A stretch of 13,164 bases of DNA from JBBKXR01 sp037969585 (GTDB lineage Bacteria > Verrucomicrobiota > Verrucomicrobiia > Verrucomicrobiales > DEV007): positions 1-13,164 of the forward strand of contig JBBKXR010000143.1 of the NCBI GenBank assembly GCA_037969585.1. Direction: 5' to 3'. Position numbers and translations under genes: made by a program. Positions 7,269 through 13,164 of the stretch are shown piece after piece (the first letter of the stretch is position 1; every line of letters starts with the position of its first letter). The notes below the pieces were generated by a model. It was not told the origin of the DNA. It worked only from the letters and a program-made list of their open reading frames with translations, and did not search any database.

Positions 7269-7304
7269 AAAAACAAACGCGATGCGGTTTCCCGACATCG
7301 CGTT
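7269..7304 (-). terminator. Intrinsic terminator of pseudopilin B
   Basis: Perfect 9-bp arms AACGCGATG (7276-7284) and CATCGCGTT (7296-7304), with an inner CGG/CCG that can pair too. Read on the minus strand it is followed by TGTTTTTG (7275-7268). It lies about 60 bases after the stop of the gene at 7367-7957 and before the gene at 7215, which makes the two paralogues separate transcription units. Confidence 0.85.
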
Positions 7305-7366
7305 CAAATCTCTGCGTGTATGAACTGAACTCGAGCGTCAATCGCCCGTTCCGGTCCGATCAGAGA

Positions 7367-7957
7367 TCACCAGGTGGTGACATCATCTTTCTGACCGCGA
7401 TCGTCGGTCCTATCCGGACCGTATGAATAAACGATGACGCCATTGGGAATGGTCTCTCCTCCGCCTTCGCCGGGATCAGCGACTCGATCGTTCCGATTGG
7501 TGTCGATCGTGACGACAAAACGCTCCCCCCAAGGATCGAACAACTCTCCCCCGCCAGAACCATCCGAAACAACCCCACCTTTCGGAGGATTGCCTTTGGC
7601 CTGCTTGCCACCGAAAAAGCTTATGCGACGCGGGTTGAGTCCGGCGACTTCGCGTTCGCTACCCATGAGTACGTCCATCAAAGTACTGTCAGTCTGCATC
7701 ACTTCGTCTCGGCTACCTCCACCTGTCGCTCTGACCGGATACTTCCTATATTCCGTGAAATAAGTCTCTATCGCTTGCCGAACCTGCATCGCGTCGTTCT
7801 TGGCCTGAGTGCTTCGAGTCTTGCGCAAAACACCATTAGCAACCGGGAAGATCATTGCCGCAAGAATGGAGATGATCGTTATCACGACCAGCAGTTCCAT
7901 CAGAGTAAATCCTCGAGCGCGAGATCTCGAACGATGAGAAGAAAAGAGCGATTTCAT
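7367..7957 (-). CDS. GspG-like type II secretion pseudopilin (paralogue B)
   Basis: 196 aa. A 16-residue Arg/Ser-rich leader ends in Gly16, then FTLMELLVVITIISILAAMI: the canonical prepilin peptidase site G|FTLxE with Glu at +5. Downstream come TEYRKYPVRATGGG, a GELFDPWGERF block (DPWG at 141-144), a TIDTNRNDR loop and an Asp-rich end (YGPDRTDDRGQKDDVTTW) like the GspG calcium region. It aligns along nearly its whole length with the gene at 6652-7215 (TEYR, RR.SFF.G, DPWG, GPD..DDRG.(E/K)DD, final W), so the pair arose by duplication. Predicted role: inner-membrane anchored subunit of a type II secretion or related pseudopilus, or a secreted pilin-like protein. It is divergent from rnr, with a 20-bp dyad (8041-8060) in the shared intergenic region. 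The ATG at 7957 lacks a Shine-Dalgarno sequence. Confidence 0.9.
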   Translation of the reverse strand: MKSLFSSHRSRSRARGFTLMELLVVITIISILAAMIFPVANGVLRKTRSTQAKNDAMQVRQAIETYFTEYRKYPVRATGGGSRDEVMQTDSTLMDVLMGSEREVAGLNPRRISFFGGKQAKGNPPKGGVVSDGSGGGELFDPWGERFVVTIDTNRNDRVADPGEGGGETIPNGVIVYSYGPDRTDDRGQKDDVTTW

Positions 7958-8040
7958 AGCTTATAAAGGTTGGGGGTTGCGAAGGGCCTCTGACAAGACG
8001 ATTCTATTATCAAGTTAGCGCCAAACTCTCACCATGCAAT

Positions 8041-8060
8041 GACATTGTAATAACAATGTC
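8041..8060. promoter_or_regulatory. Candidate operator between pseudopilin B and rnr
   Basis: A perfect dyad GACATTGTAATAACAATGTC (8-bp arms, 4-base centre) in the 235-bp divergent intergenic region, 84 bases upstream of the pseudopilin ATG and 133 bases upstream of the rnr ATG. It could act on either gene. It contains ACATTGTAA, the complement of the TTACAATGT word in two other dyads to its left. Confidence 0.5.
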
Positions 8061-8192
8061 CATCCAAAAATGCATCATGTGAACCGTTAATCCGATCCGC
8101 CAGTCGCCGATCTTGTCACCCCGAGCCGTTCAAGCCGCGAGTGTCAGCGCTTCCCAAATTACATTTAATCTCCCCCAATTTTTTTCATTTTA

Positions 8193-10547
8193 ATGAGTCA
8201 AACCATCTATTCAAGAGTCCAGGCGCTGTTCGGCGAATCTGGATATCGTCCACAAAATAAGTCAGAACTGTCCCGCAGCCTCCGACTCGCACCGCGCGAA
8301 CGTCCTCAACTAGGCGCTGCGCTGAAATCTCTGCAGAAAGAAGGTAGCATCCGTGTCGACAAGAGCGGTCGCTACGAAATCATCCGCTCCGGCTCTAAAA
8401 CCCGAGCCGACCGAACTCGAGGCGACGCCGAAAGGAAGCCGAGACCCGCCAAAGAAAGCCCCGGCGAAAAAAGGTCTGAAGGCATCCCCGGCGTCATTCA
8501 TTTTCCGAAATCGTCGCACCGCTCGATCGCCTTCTTCGTCGCTCAAGATCCCGAAGCACTGCAAAAGCTCGGCCTCGATCTTGACGGCGACAGTCTAAAA
8601 ATGCACGAGCGCCGCACCAAAGGTGCGCTGCATGGTGACAAAGTCCTCGTCAGTATCAAACGCAGCGGTCACCCCGGTCGCAAGAAAGCCAAAGGAAAAT
8701 CAAAATCGAGCCGTCCGCCGAAGGGTCGCAGCCGCGATCGTGACAGCGATCGCGATGACTTCGACGTCCGTGTCATCGAAATCGTCGAACGCCGCCACCA
8801 GCGCATCGTCGGCACTTACCGAAAACGTGGACGCTTCGCGACGCTCGAACCGGACACGCCTCAACTCCCCGAAGTGTTCGACTTGGTCGAAGTGCTGCCC
8901 AACGTAAATCCTGGTGACAAGGTAGTCGCCGATTTCGTCAGTTGGGACTCACCCAGCTCGAATCCCAAAGCTGCGATGATCAAAGTGCTCGGATCGCCCG
9001 AGGACCCGTTCGTCGACATCATTGGTGTTATCTACAAGTACAACCTGCCGTTGGAGTTTCCCCGTGAGGTCATCAAAGAAGCTGACACCGTCGGTGACAC
9101 CGTTCAGGCCGACGAAATCGACCCGCACCGCGAAGACTGGCGCGACCGCCCCGTATTCACCGTCGACCCCGCCGATGCCAAAGACTTTGATGACGCCATC
9201 TGCATCACTGAACTCGATGGTGGCGGATGGGAACTCGCCGTGCACATCGCCGACGTCTCGCACTACGTCCGGCCCGGCACCGCGATCGATCGCGAAGCGC
9301 GCAAGCGCGGCAACTCGACTTACCTGGTCGACCGCGTCATTCCGATGCTACCCGAAAATCTAAGTAACGGAATTTGCAGCCTCATGCCTGACGTCGACCG
9401 CATGACTCACGCGGCGATTCTGGATTTCGATCGCAACGGCAAACTCAAAAAGTCGCGCTTCACCCAGGCGATCATCCGTAGCCAACGCCGCTACAGTTAC
9501 GAAGAAGCGTTCGAGCGTCTCGAATATTCTAAACAGCAAATCGAGGACCTCGCCGACAAAAACGAAGCCGAGATGTGTCGCCATCTGCACCGCGCCTGGG
9601 ACCTTGCCTCCATATTGCGCAAAGAACGCTTTGAAAACGGCTCGCTCGAGCTCGATTTCCCGGAGACCAAGATCATCCTCAACAAAAAGGGAATCCCGGT
9701 CGACGTGCGCAAAGTCGAATACGACATTTCTCATCAAATGATCGAGGAATTCATGCTGGTCGCCAACGAAGCGGTCGCCAAGTTTACTAAAGACAATCAG
9801 GCTCCCTCCCTGTATCGGATTCATGAAGATCCCGATCCGGACAAACTCAACGATTATCGCCAGCTGGCCCTCGACTACGGTTATCAGGTCGGCGACCTCA
9901 CGCAGACATCCGAGATCCAGAGCTTGCTCAAAAAAATCAAGGGCAGTCAGGAAGAAGAAGTGCTGAAGATCGGTTTATTGAAAAGCCTCAAGCGCGCCGC
10001 CTACAGCGCCGACCCGAGCGGTCACTACGGGCTCGCCAAGGTCAACTACACCCACTTCACCAGCCCGATCCGTCGTTATGCTGACCTCGTCGTGCACCGC
10101 GTCTTGCGCCGGCTTTGCGCACAGAAATCGAACGATAAAACCCACGCCGATCGGACAACCCAAACTCCGCCACAGGCGAAGCTTCAAGAAATCGGTCAGC
10201 ACATTTCCGACACCGAACGCAACTCGGCGATGGCCGAGCAGGACACTCAACGTATTAAGCTGTTCGAATACCTCGTGCGGCTTACTAAACAGGACAATCG
10301 TCGACGCTTCGACGCCCTGGTCACTGACGTGCGACCGATTGGTGTATTCGTAGAACTCAGCGACTTCTTTTGCAAAGGACTGGTCAAACGCGAGGACATG
10401 CCTGGAGGTGACTATCGCTTCGATGCCGCTAAGAAAACCCTGACTGGAACCAATCCGAAGACCGTTTATCGGGCTGGCGAAAAGGTGAAGGTCTTCGTGG
10501 TCAACGTCGACGTCGGTCAGCAGATGGTCGACTTCGGGATTGCGTGA
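8193..10547 (+). CDS. rnr: Ribonuclease R, 3'-5' exoribonuclease
   Basis: 784 aa. RNase R degrades RNA processively from the 3' end, including structured RNA, in mRNA decay, rRNA quality control and trans-translation. Domains in order: N-terminal helix-turn-helix (1-64, as in E. coli RNase R); a basic linker (66-97); cold-shock/OB domain 1 (98-155); a Lys/Arg/Ser-rich insert (156-189); OB domain 2 (190-290); the catalytic RNB domain with VDPADAKDFDDA, whose Asp325, Asp331, Asp333 and Asp334 match E. coli Asp272, 278, 280 and 281 in spacing; the signature FTSPIRRYADLVVHR from Phe622; and a C-terminal S1 domain from about 704 to the end. The HTH rules out RNase II. The protein stops right after S1 and lacks the long basic tail of the E. 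coli enzyme; the internal basic insert may compensate. The ATG at 8193 follows a T-rich leader without a Shine-Dalgarno; it is chosen because the HTH begins there. Confidence 0.96.
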   Translation: MSQTIYSRVQALFGESGYRPQNKSELSRSLRLAPRERPQLGAALKSLQKEGSIRVDKSGRYEIIRSGSKTRADRTRGDAERKPRPAKESPGEKRSEGIPGVIHFPKSSHRSIAFFVAQDPEALQKLGLDLDGDSLKMHERRTKGALHGDKVLVSIKRSGHPGRKKAKGKSKSSRPPKGRSRDRDSDRDDFDVRVIEIVERRHQRIVGTYRKRGRFATLEPDTPQLPEVFDLVEVLPNVNPGDKVVADFVSWDSPSSNPKAAMIKVLGSPEDPFVDIIGVIYKYNLPLEFPREVIKEADTVGDTVQADEIDPHREDWRDRPVFTVDPADAKDFDDAICITELDGGGWELAVHIADVSHYVRPGTAIDREARKRGNSTYLVDRVIPMLPENLSNGICSLMPDVDRMTHAAILDFDRNGKLKKSRFTQAIIRSQRRYSYEEAFERLEYSKQQIEDLADKNEAEMCRHLHRAWDLASILRKERFENGSLELDFPETKIILNKKGIPVDVRKVEYDISHQMIEEFMLVANEAVAKFTKDNQAPSLYRIHEDPDPDKLNDYRQLALDYGYQVGDLTQTSEIQSLLKKIKGSQEEEVLKIGLLKSLKRAAYSADPSGHYGLAKVNYTHFTSPIRRYADLVVHRVLRRLCAQKSNDKTHADRTTQTPPQAKLQEIGQHISDTERNSAMAEQDTQRIKLFEYLVRLTKQDNRRRFDALVTDVRPIGVFVELSDFFCKGLVKREDMPGGDYRFDAAKKTLTGTNPKTVYRAGEKVKVFVVNVDVGQQMVDFGIA

Positions 10548-10580
10548 AAGGCAGCGATTACGATCTTGCCATTTCGAGTG

Positions 10581-10613
10581 AGGCAGTTACTTTGTGTCGC
10601 AAAGTAACTGCCT
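10581..10613. promoter_or_regulatory. 33-nt perfect inverted repeat (operator/stem-loop) before the membrane protein-regulator operon
   Basis: Arms of 14 bp, AGGCAGTTACTTTG (10581-10594) and CAAAGTAACTGCCT (10600-10613), around a 5-base centre. It starts 33 bases after the rnr stop and ends 4 bases before the ATG at 10618. The core, ACTTTGTGTCGCAAAGT (10589-10605), has the same 17-bp form as the dyad before ispH (12303-12319). No T-run follows, so it is a poor terminator. Most likely it is the operator of the winged-helix regulator two genes on. As RNA it would also fold just upstream of the start codon and could limit translation. Confidence 0.65.
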
Positions 10614-10617
10614 ATTT

Positions 10618-11274
10618 ATGCCCGATCCGAACAACGAAGTCGCCGCCGCTCAGGAAAATCTCCGCGTGATTCGCGGACTGATGGAGCGCGCCACCGTTTA
10701 CCGCGCCATCTCTTCGCCGGTCGGCCTGGTTGGCGGCATGCTCGCCGTTATCGTGGCCGCCTGGATGCGTTGGAAAATTTCCCACGAAGCCGGTTCCGTA
10801 ACTCCGCAATGGTTTCTCAGCGTCTGGTTTTCGGCGCTCGCAGTGGTGATCGCGCTAAATACCTGGCTGATCTTTCGGGGCGCTCGCCTGCGCAACGAAC
10901 CCTTCGTTTCTCCCGGCATGAAAGTCGGCCTGTTGGCATTCGTTCCCGCGCTGCTCGCCGGCGGCGTGATCGGCTCGTTATTGATTTATTATGAAAACGA
11001 CCTGCTCATCGGCAGCACCATGTGGCTGACATTCTACGGACTCGCCCTGCTCGCCACGGGCGGTTTTGCGCCGGAGTCCATCCGCCGGCTTGGTGTCGGA
11101 TTTCTCGCTTTCGGCTTGATCGCATTTTTCATGGTCATGAAGCAGCGCCCAACCAGCATCAATGACGCCAACCTGCTCGCCGCCAATTTGATGGGTGTCG
11201 GATTCGGCGTCCTTCACATCGCTTACGGCGCCTCTGTTGCCCTGTACTCCCGCCCCCGCCGCGAAGACGCATGA
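10618..11274 (+). CDS. Six-helix integral membrane protein of unknown function, paired with a winged-helix regulator
   Basis: 218 aa from the ATG at 10618. A GTG at 10594 is in frame but lies inside the palindrome and would add a meaningless eight residues, so it is not preferred. A short soluble N-terminus (PDPNNEVAAAQENLRVIRGL, helical) precedes six hydrophobic segments at about 31-50, 65-86, 103-124, 131-151, 158-175 and 188-210, with Arg/Lys-rich short loops and C-terminus. No catalytic motif, transporter signature or known domain is recognised. Its stop codon overlaps the start of the next gene (ATGA, 11271-11274), so the two are translationally coupled. Coupled 'membrane protein plus small winged-helix' pairs are widespread in bacteria. 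A role in sensing at the membrane, for example holding or modulating the regulator, is an inference from linkage only. Confidence 0.85.
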   Translation: MPDPNNEVAAAQENLRVIRGLMERATVYRAISSPVGLVGGMLAVIVAAWMRWKISHEAGSVTPQWFLSVWFSALAVVIALNTWLIFRGARLRNEPFVSPGMKVGLLAFVPALLAGGVIGSLLIYYENDLLIGSTMWLTFYGLALLATGGFAPESIRRLGVGFLAFGLIAFFMVMKQRPTSINDANLLAANLMGVGFGVLHIAYGASVALYSRPRREDA

Positions 11275-11570
11275 TCGATTTTGACCGGCTCGACAAACTC
11301 ATTCACGAGAAGGGGCGACTGGCGATCATGACACTGCTCGCTACCCGATCAGAATGGCGTTTCGCCGACCTCAAACAACAACTCGAAATGAGCGATGGCA
11401 ACCTCATCACCCACCTGCGTACGCTGGCCAAGGCCGACTACGTAAGCTCACGAAAAGAGGCAACCGAAAAGCGGCCGCAGTCTTTTTACGCCCTCACCGA
11501 TGACGGCCGAACGGCGTACAATACCTACCTCGCCGTGCTCGAAGAAATCATCAGCACCGGAAAATCCTGA
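11271..11570 (+). CDS. Small winged-helix transcriptional regulator (HTH_34 type)
   Basis: 99 aa. It is built as a single DNA-binding domain. It begins DRLDKLIHEKGRLAIMTLL, like the 'LIHxPxRLAILxxL' opening of ArsR/MarR-related winged-helix proteins. The recognition helix follows (residues about 41-58, SDGNLITHLRTLAKADYV), then a charged wing (59-75) ending in SFYALTDDGR, the strand-turn typical of HTH_34. There is no separate ligand domain and no cysteine metal site, so it probably acts as a dimer whose signal comes from a partner. It overlaps the membrane-protein gene by 4 nt and is followed 22 nt later by the TPR gene. The ACTTTG/CAAAGT palindrome before the operon is the natural candidate for its autoregulatory site. 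Domain call firm, target inferred. Confidence 0.9.
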   Translation: MIDFDRLDKLIHEKGRLAIMTLLATRSEWRFADLKQQLEMSDGNLITHLRTLAKADYVSSRKEATEKRPQSFYALTDDGRTAYNTYLAVLEEIISTGKS

Positions 11571-11592
11571 AAAATTCCATCGACTTGCTAAG

Positions 11593-12231
11593 ATGAAAAT
11601 TCAACTCGCTGTTCTCGTCATCCTCGCCACCAACGCTTTCGCCGAGCGACCGATTAACGAACAGCCCATGTTCGGTGGACAGCACGAACCCAAGGTCGAA
11701 ATCAATCAATCCGCCAGCGCGGATGTGACCAAACGCGCTTGGCAGGCATACGCACAAGGCGATTTCGACACCGCGATTAAGCGATTCAATCAGGCGTGGA
11801 TGTTTGATCGAAACAACGCCCAAGCCTATTGGGGATTCGGTCTGGTCATGGGACAACGATCTTCGCAGACGGATCCGGAAACGAATTTGCGCGAGTCGGT
11901 TCGGTTTCTTGAGATGGCCAGAAAACTGGATTCAAAGAACGCTCGAATCATCGGTGATCTCGCCTTCTCCCACACCGTGCTCGGCCAATTTTTGAAAACT
12001 GAGGCCAAGGACGAAACCGAGGCCAACAAGGAATTTTCGGCTGCCGAAACGCTTTTTGCGCAGGCCCACAAACTTGAAGGAACCTATCCTCCAATCGCCG
12101 CCAACTGGTCAATTCTCAAGTTTTACACCGGCAACTACAGCACGGCAAAAACTCTGCTCGATGAGGCCAGAGCCGCGGGCTACCAGCCCGATCCCGCCTA
12201 CCAAAGCGAGCTCGATACAAAGTTAAAATGA
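11593..12231 (+). CDS. Exported TPR-repeat protein
   Basis: 212 aa from the ATG at 11593. The frame is open further upstream, but this start yields a clean Sec signal peptide: MKIQLAVLVILATNAFA with likely cleavage AFA|ERP after residue 17. No lipobox cysteine is present, so a soluble periplasmic protein is expected. The mature part is helical tetratricopeptide sequence. The clearest unit is AWQAYAQGDFDTAIKRFNQA with its following NNAQAYWGFGLV helix (49-85); further units lie at about 97-130, 147-162 and 165-198 (AANWSILKFYTGNYSTAKTLLDEA). TPRs mediate protein-protein contacts; the partner is unknown. It starts 22 bases after the regulator and so likely belongs to the same transcript. No Shine-Dalgarno is seen. 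Confidence 0.87.
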   Translation: MKIQLAVLVILATNAFAERPINEQPMFGGQHEPKVEINQSASADVTKRAWQAYAQGDFDTAIKRFNQAWMFDRNNAQAYWGFGLVMGQRSSQTDPETNLRESVRFLEMARKLDSKNARIIGDLAFSHTVLGQFLKTEAKDETEANKEFSAAETLFAQAHKLEGTYPPIAANWSILKFYTGNYSTAKTLLDEARAAGYQPDPAYQSELDTKLK

Positions 12232-12302
12232 CACGGTTCATCCCAGCGATCCCCAGCCCATCCATTAAAAATTAGACCACCCGGGCGTTTTTTTGAAAGA
12301 TC

Positions 12303-12319
12303 ACTTTGTCACACAAAGT
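12303..12319. promoter_or_regulatory. Candidate operator upstream of ispH
   Basis: ACTTTGTCACACAAAGT: perfect 7-bp arms with a 3-base centre, 71 bases upstream of the ispH ATG. It has the same length and the same ACTTTGTNNNNCAAAGT consensus as the core of the dyad before the membrane protein/winged-helix operon, differing only in the four central bases. It lies just upstream of TATCTATCTTAT, so binding there could block transcription of ispH. The binding protein is inferred to be the neighbouring winged-helix regulator. Confidence 0.6.
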
Positions 12320-12338
12320 ATCTATCTTATCGCAAGAA

Positions 12339-12387
12339 AAACTAAGAACCAGGAACTCCAAACAAAGAACAAAGAACAACGAACACT
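12339..12387 (+). repeat. Degenerate heptanucleotide repeat (7 x RAACNNN) in the ispH leader
   Basis: Seven consecutive 7-base units begin with AAAC or GAAC. GAAC starts at 12346, 12353, 12367, 12374 and 12381, and AAAC fills the same phase at 12339 and 12360. The three following bases vary (taa, cag, tcc, aaa, aaa, aac, act). The array ends two bases before the ATG at 12390. There is no Shine-Dalgarno in it. It may keep the leader unstructured, bind RNA or protein, or be a slowly decaying short tandem repeat. Confidence 0.75.
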
Positions 12388-12389
12388 CC

Positions 12390-13164
12390 ATGAAAATCAC
12401 TCTCGCTTCCCATTTCGGCATGTGTTTCGGCGTCCGCGACGCCTTGCGCAATACTCACGACGTCGCCAGCCGACAGCCAGTCACCGTGCTCGGTGAACTC
12501 GTCCACAACCCGCTGGTCGCCGATCATCTGCAGACGCTGGGTGTACGCAACGGCAACCTCCGCGACCGCAGCAGCGCCAGCACCAAAGCCGTAGTCATCA
12601 CTGCTCATGGTGCCACCGATTCTGCCCGCCGCGCCTGGTTGGACGCTGGTCACCAAGTGGTCGACACCACTTGTCCGCTGGTAAAAAAAGCTCATCGCGC
12701 GCTCGAGTGCCTGGTGCTGGCCGGCTACTTCCCGGTGGTGATCGGTCAAGCCGACCATGTCGAAGTGCGCGGTCTGGTCGGCGATTTTCCCGACGCCGTC
12801 GTGATCGAAACTGCCGATGACTTCCTGCGTATTCCCGCCGAGGCCAAGATCGGCGTGGTATCGCAAACCACGCAACCCATCGATCGGGTCAGTGCTCTCG
12901 TCGAAGCCTTGCGCAAAAATTTCCCCGAGTCCGAAGTCCGCTTCACCGATACCGTTTGCCAACCGACCAAAGATCGTCAGACGGCTCTGCACGAACTGTG
13001 TGAAGCCAACGACACCATCGTCGTCGTCGGCGGCAATAACAGCAACAACACCAGCCAACTCGCCGAAACCGCACGCCGCCGTGGTTGCCGCGCCTGGCAG
13101 GTCGAGCGCGCCGAAGACCTGCGCAGCCACTGGTTCGCTCGCAGCCAAAACGTCGGCGTCACCG
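12390..13164 (+). CDS. ispH: 4-hydroxy-3-methylbut-2-enyl diphosphate reductase (3' end outside window)
   Basis: 258 codons are visible of about 300 in the family. IspH (LytB) is the last enzyme of the MEP pathway, converting HMBPP to IPP and DMAPP with a [4Fe-4S] cluster. The three cluster cysteines are Cys12 (FGMCFGV), Cys95 (DTTCPLV) and Cys190 (DTVCQPT), spaced as in E. coli Cys12/96/197. Substrate residues are in place: His39 (GELVHN), His73 (AHG), His123 and Glu125 (DHVEVRG), SQTT (158-161) and GGNNSNNTSQ (214-223). Small deviations: FGMCFGV instead of the common GFCFGV, and CQPTKDRQ instead of CxATxxRQ. The ATG at 12390 gives the normal N-terminus, with MKITLASHFG running into the cluster Cys. 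The leader carries the ACTTTG dyad and a heptad repeat. The long antisense frame over this gene is a shadow. Confidence 0.95.
   Translation, partial: MKITLASHFGMCFGVRDALRNTHDVASRQPVTVLGELVHNPLVADHLQTLGVRNGNLRDRSSASTKAVVITAHGATDSARRAWLDAGHQVVDTTCPLVKKAHRALECLVLAGYFPVVIGQADHVEVRGLVGDFPDAVVIETADDFLRIPAEAKIGVVSQTTQPIDRVSALVEALRKNFPESEVRFTDTVCQPTKDRQTALHELCEANDTIVVVGGNNSNNTSQLAETARRRGCRAWQVERAEDLRSHWFARSQNVGVT

Larger units (their letters stand above)
12232..12389. other. Intergenic region and leader before ispH
   Basis: It contains a seven-T run (12288-12294) preceded by only a weak GCCC/GGGC pairing, a poor candidate terminator for the TPR gene; then the ACTTTGT/ACAAAGT dyad; an A/T-rich TATCTATCTTAT stretch (12319-12330) that may contain a -10 element; and a heptanucleotide repeat up to the start codon. 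A TTGAAA at 12293 could be a -35, but its spacing to TATCTA is 20 bases, too long to be convincing. Confidence 0.5.

Noticed and set aside
10594..10617. GTG at 10594 as the start of the membrane protein
   Set aside because: It lies inside the perfect palindrome and adds eight unlikely residues; the ATG at 10618 gives a natural N-terminus.
11500..11592. Upstream start for the TPR protein overlapping the regulator gene
   Set aside because: It would bury the clean signal peptide that begins at ATG 11593; the upstream part is the regulator gene read in another frame.
12256..12294. Intrinsic terminator after the TPR gene
   Set aside because: There is a good T-run, but only a 4-bp GCCC/GGGC stem with a large loop precedes it; too weak to call as a separate feature.
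12342..13148. 268-aa antisense ORF over ispH
   Set aside because: It mirrors a well-conserved gene with all IspH motifs; long antisense frames are expected in GC-rich coding DNA, and the product resembles no family I know.

Overview
The window reads as a chromosomal segment of a moderately GC-rich bacterium, most likely a Verrucomicrobiota member of the Opitutae type. That placement is inferred and tentative. It rests on stand-alone GspG-like pseudopilin genes far from any secretion operon, a giant cadherin/VCBS-type surface protein, an HTH_34-type winged-helix regulator paired with a membrane protein, and the near absence of Shine-Dalgarno sequences before the start codons. No phage, transposase, CRISPR array or plasmid gene is visible.

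Layout. (1) Positions 1-5781 hold the 3' portion of a very large secreted or surface protein: tandem cadherin/Big-like and VCBS repeats, a propeller-like domain in the middle, a nested extra domain near the end and a calcium-binding EF-hand-like C-terminal region. A good intrinsic terminator follows it. (2) Positions 5782-6651 are mostly non-coding. They carry a possible small leftward ORF meeting the big gene tail to tail, a cluster of palindromes, a clear tRNA-Val(UAC) with encoded CCA, a degenerate copy of the tRNA 3' end, and a strong hairpin. (3) Positions 6652-7957 (minus strand) hold two paralogous GspG-like pseudopilin genes. An intrinsic terminator lies between them, and each has a perfect dyad upstream, so they appear to be separate transcription units. 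(4) Positions 8193-10547 hold rnr (RNase R), transcribed divergently from the pseudopilins. (5) Positions 10618-12231 hold a three-gene unit: a six-helix membrane protein, an overlapping (ATGA) winged-helix regulator, and an exported TPR protein. It is preceded by a 33-nt perfect inverted repeat. (6) From 12390 to the window edge lies the 5' part of ispH, with an ACTTTG/CAAAGT dyad and a heptanucleotide repeat in its leader.

The most interesting structure is regulatory. A 17-bp palindrome of form ACTTTGTNNNNCAAAGT occurs exactly twice: immediately before the membrane protein/regulator/TPR unit and before ispH. The simplest reading is that the small winged-helix protein binds both sites, controlling itself and the isoprenoid gene ispH. 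A second shared word, TTACAATGT, lies inside three dyads in front of the leftward genes. The ispH leader also carries seven phased copies of a degenerate heptanucleotide ending two bases before the start codon. All three are sequence observations; their functions are inferred.
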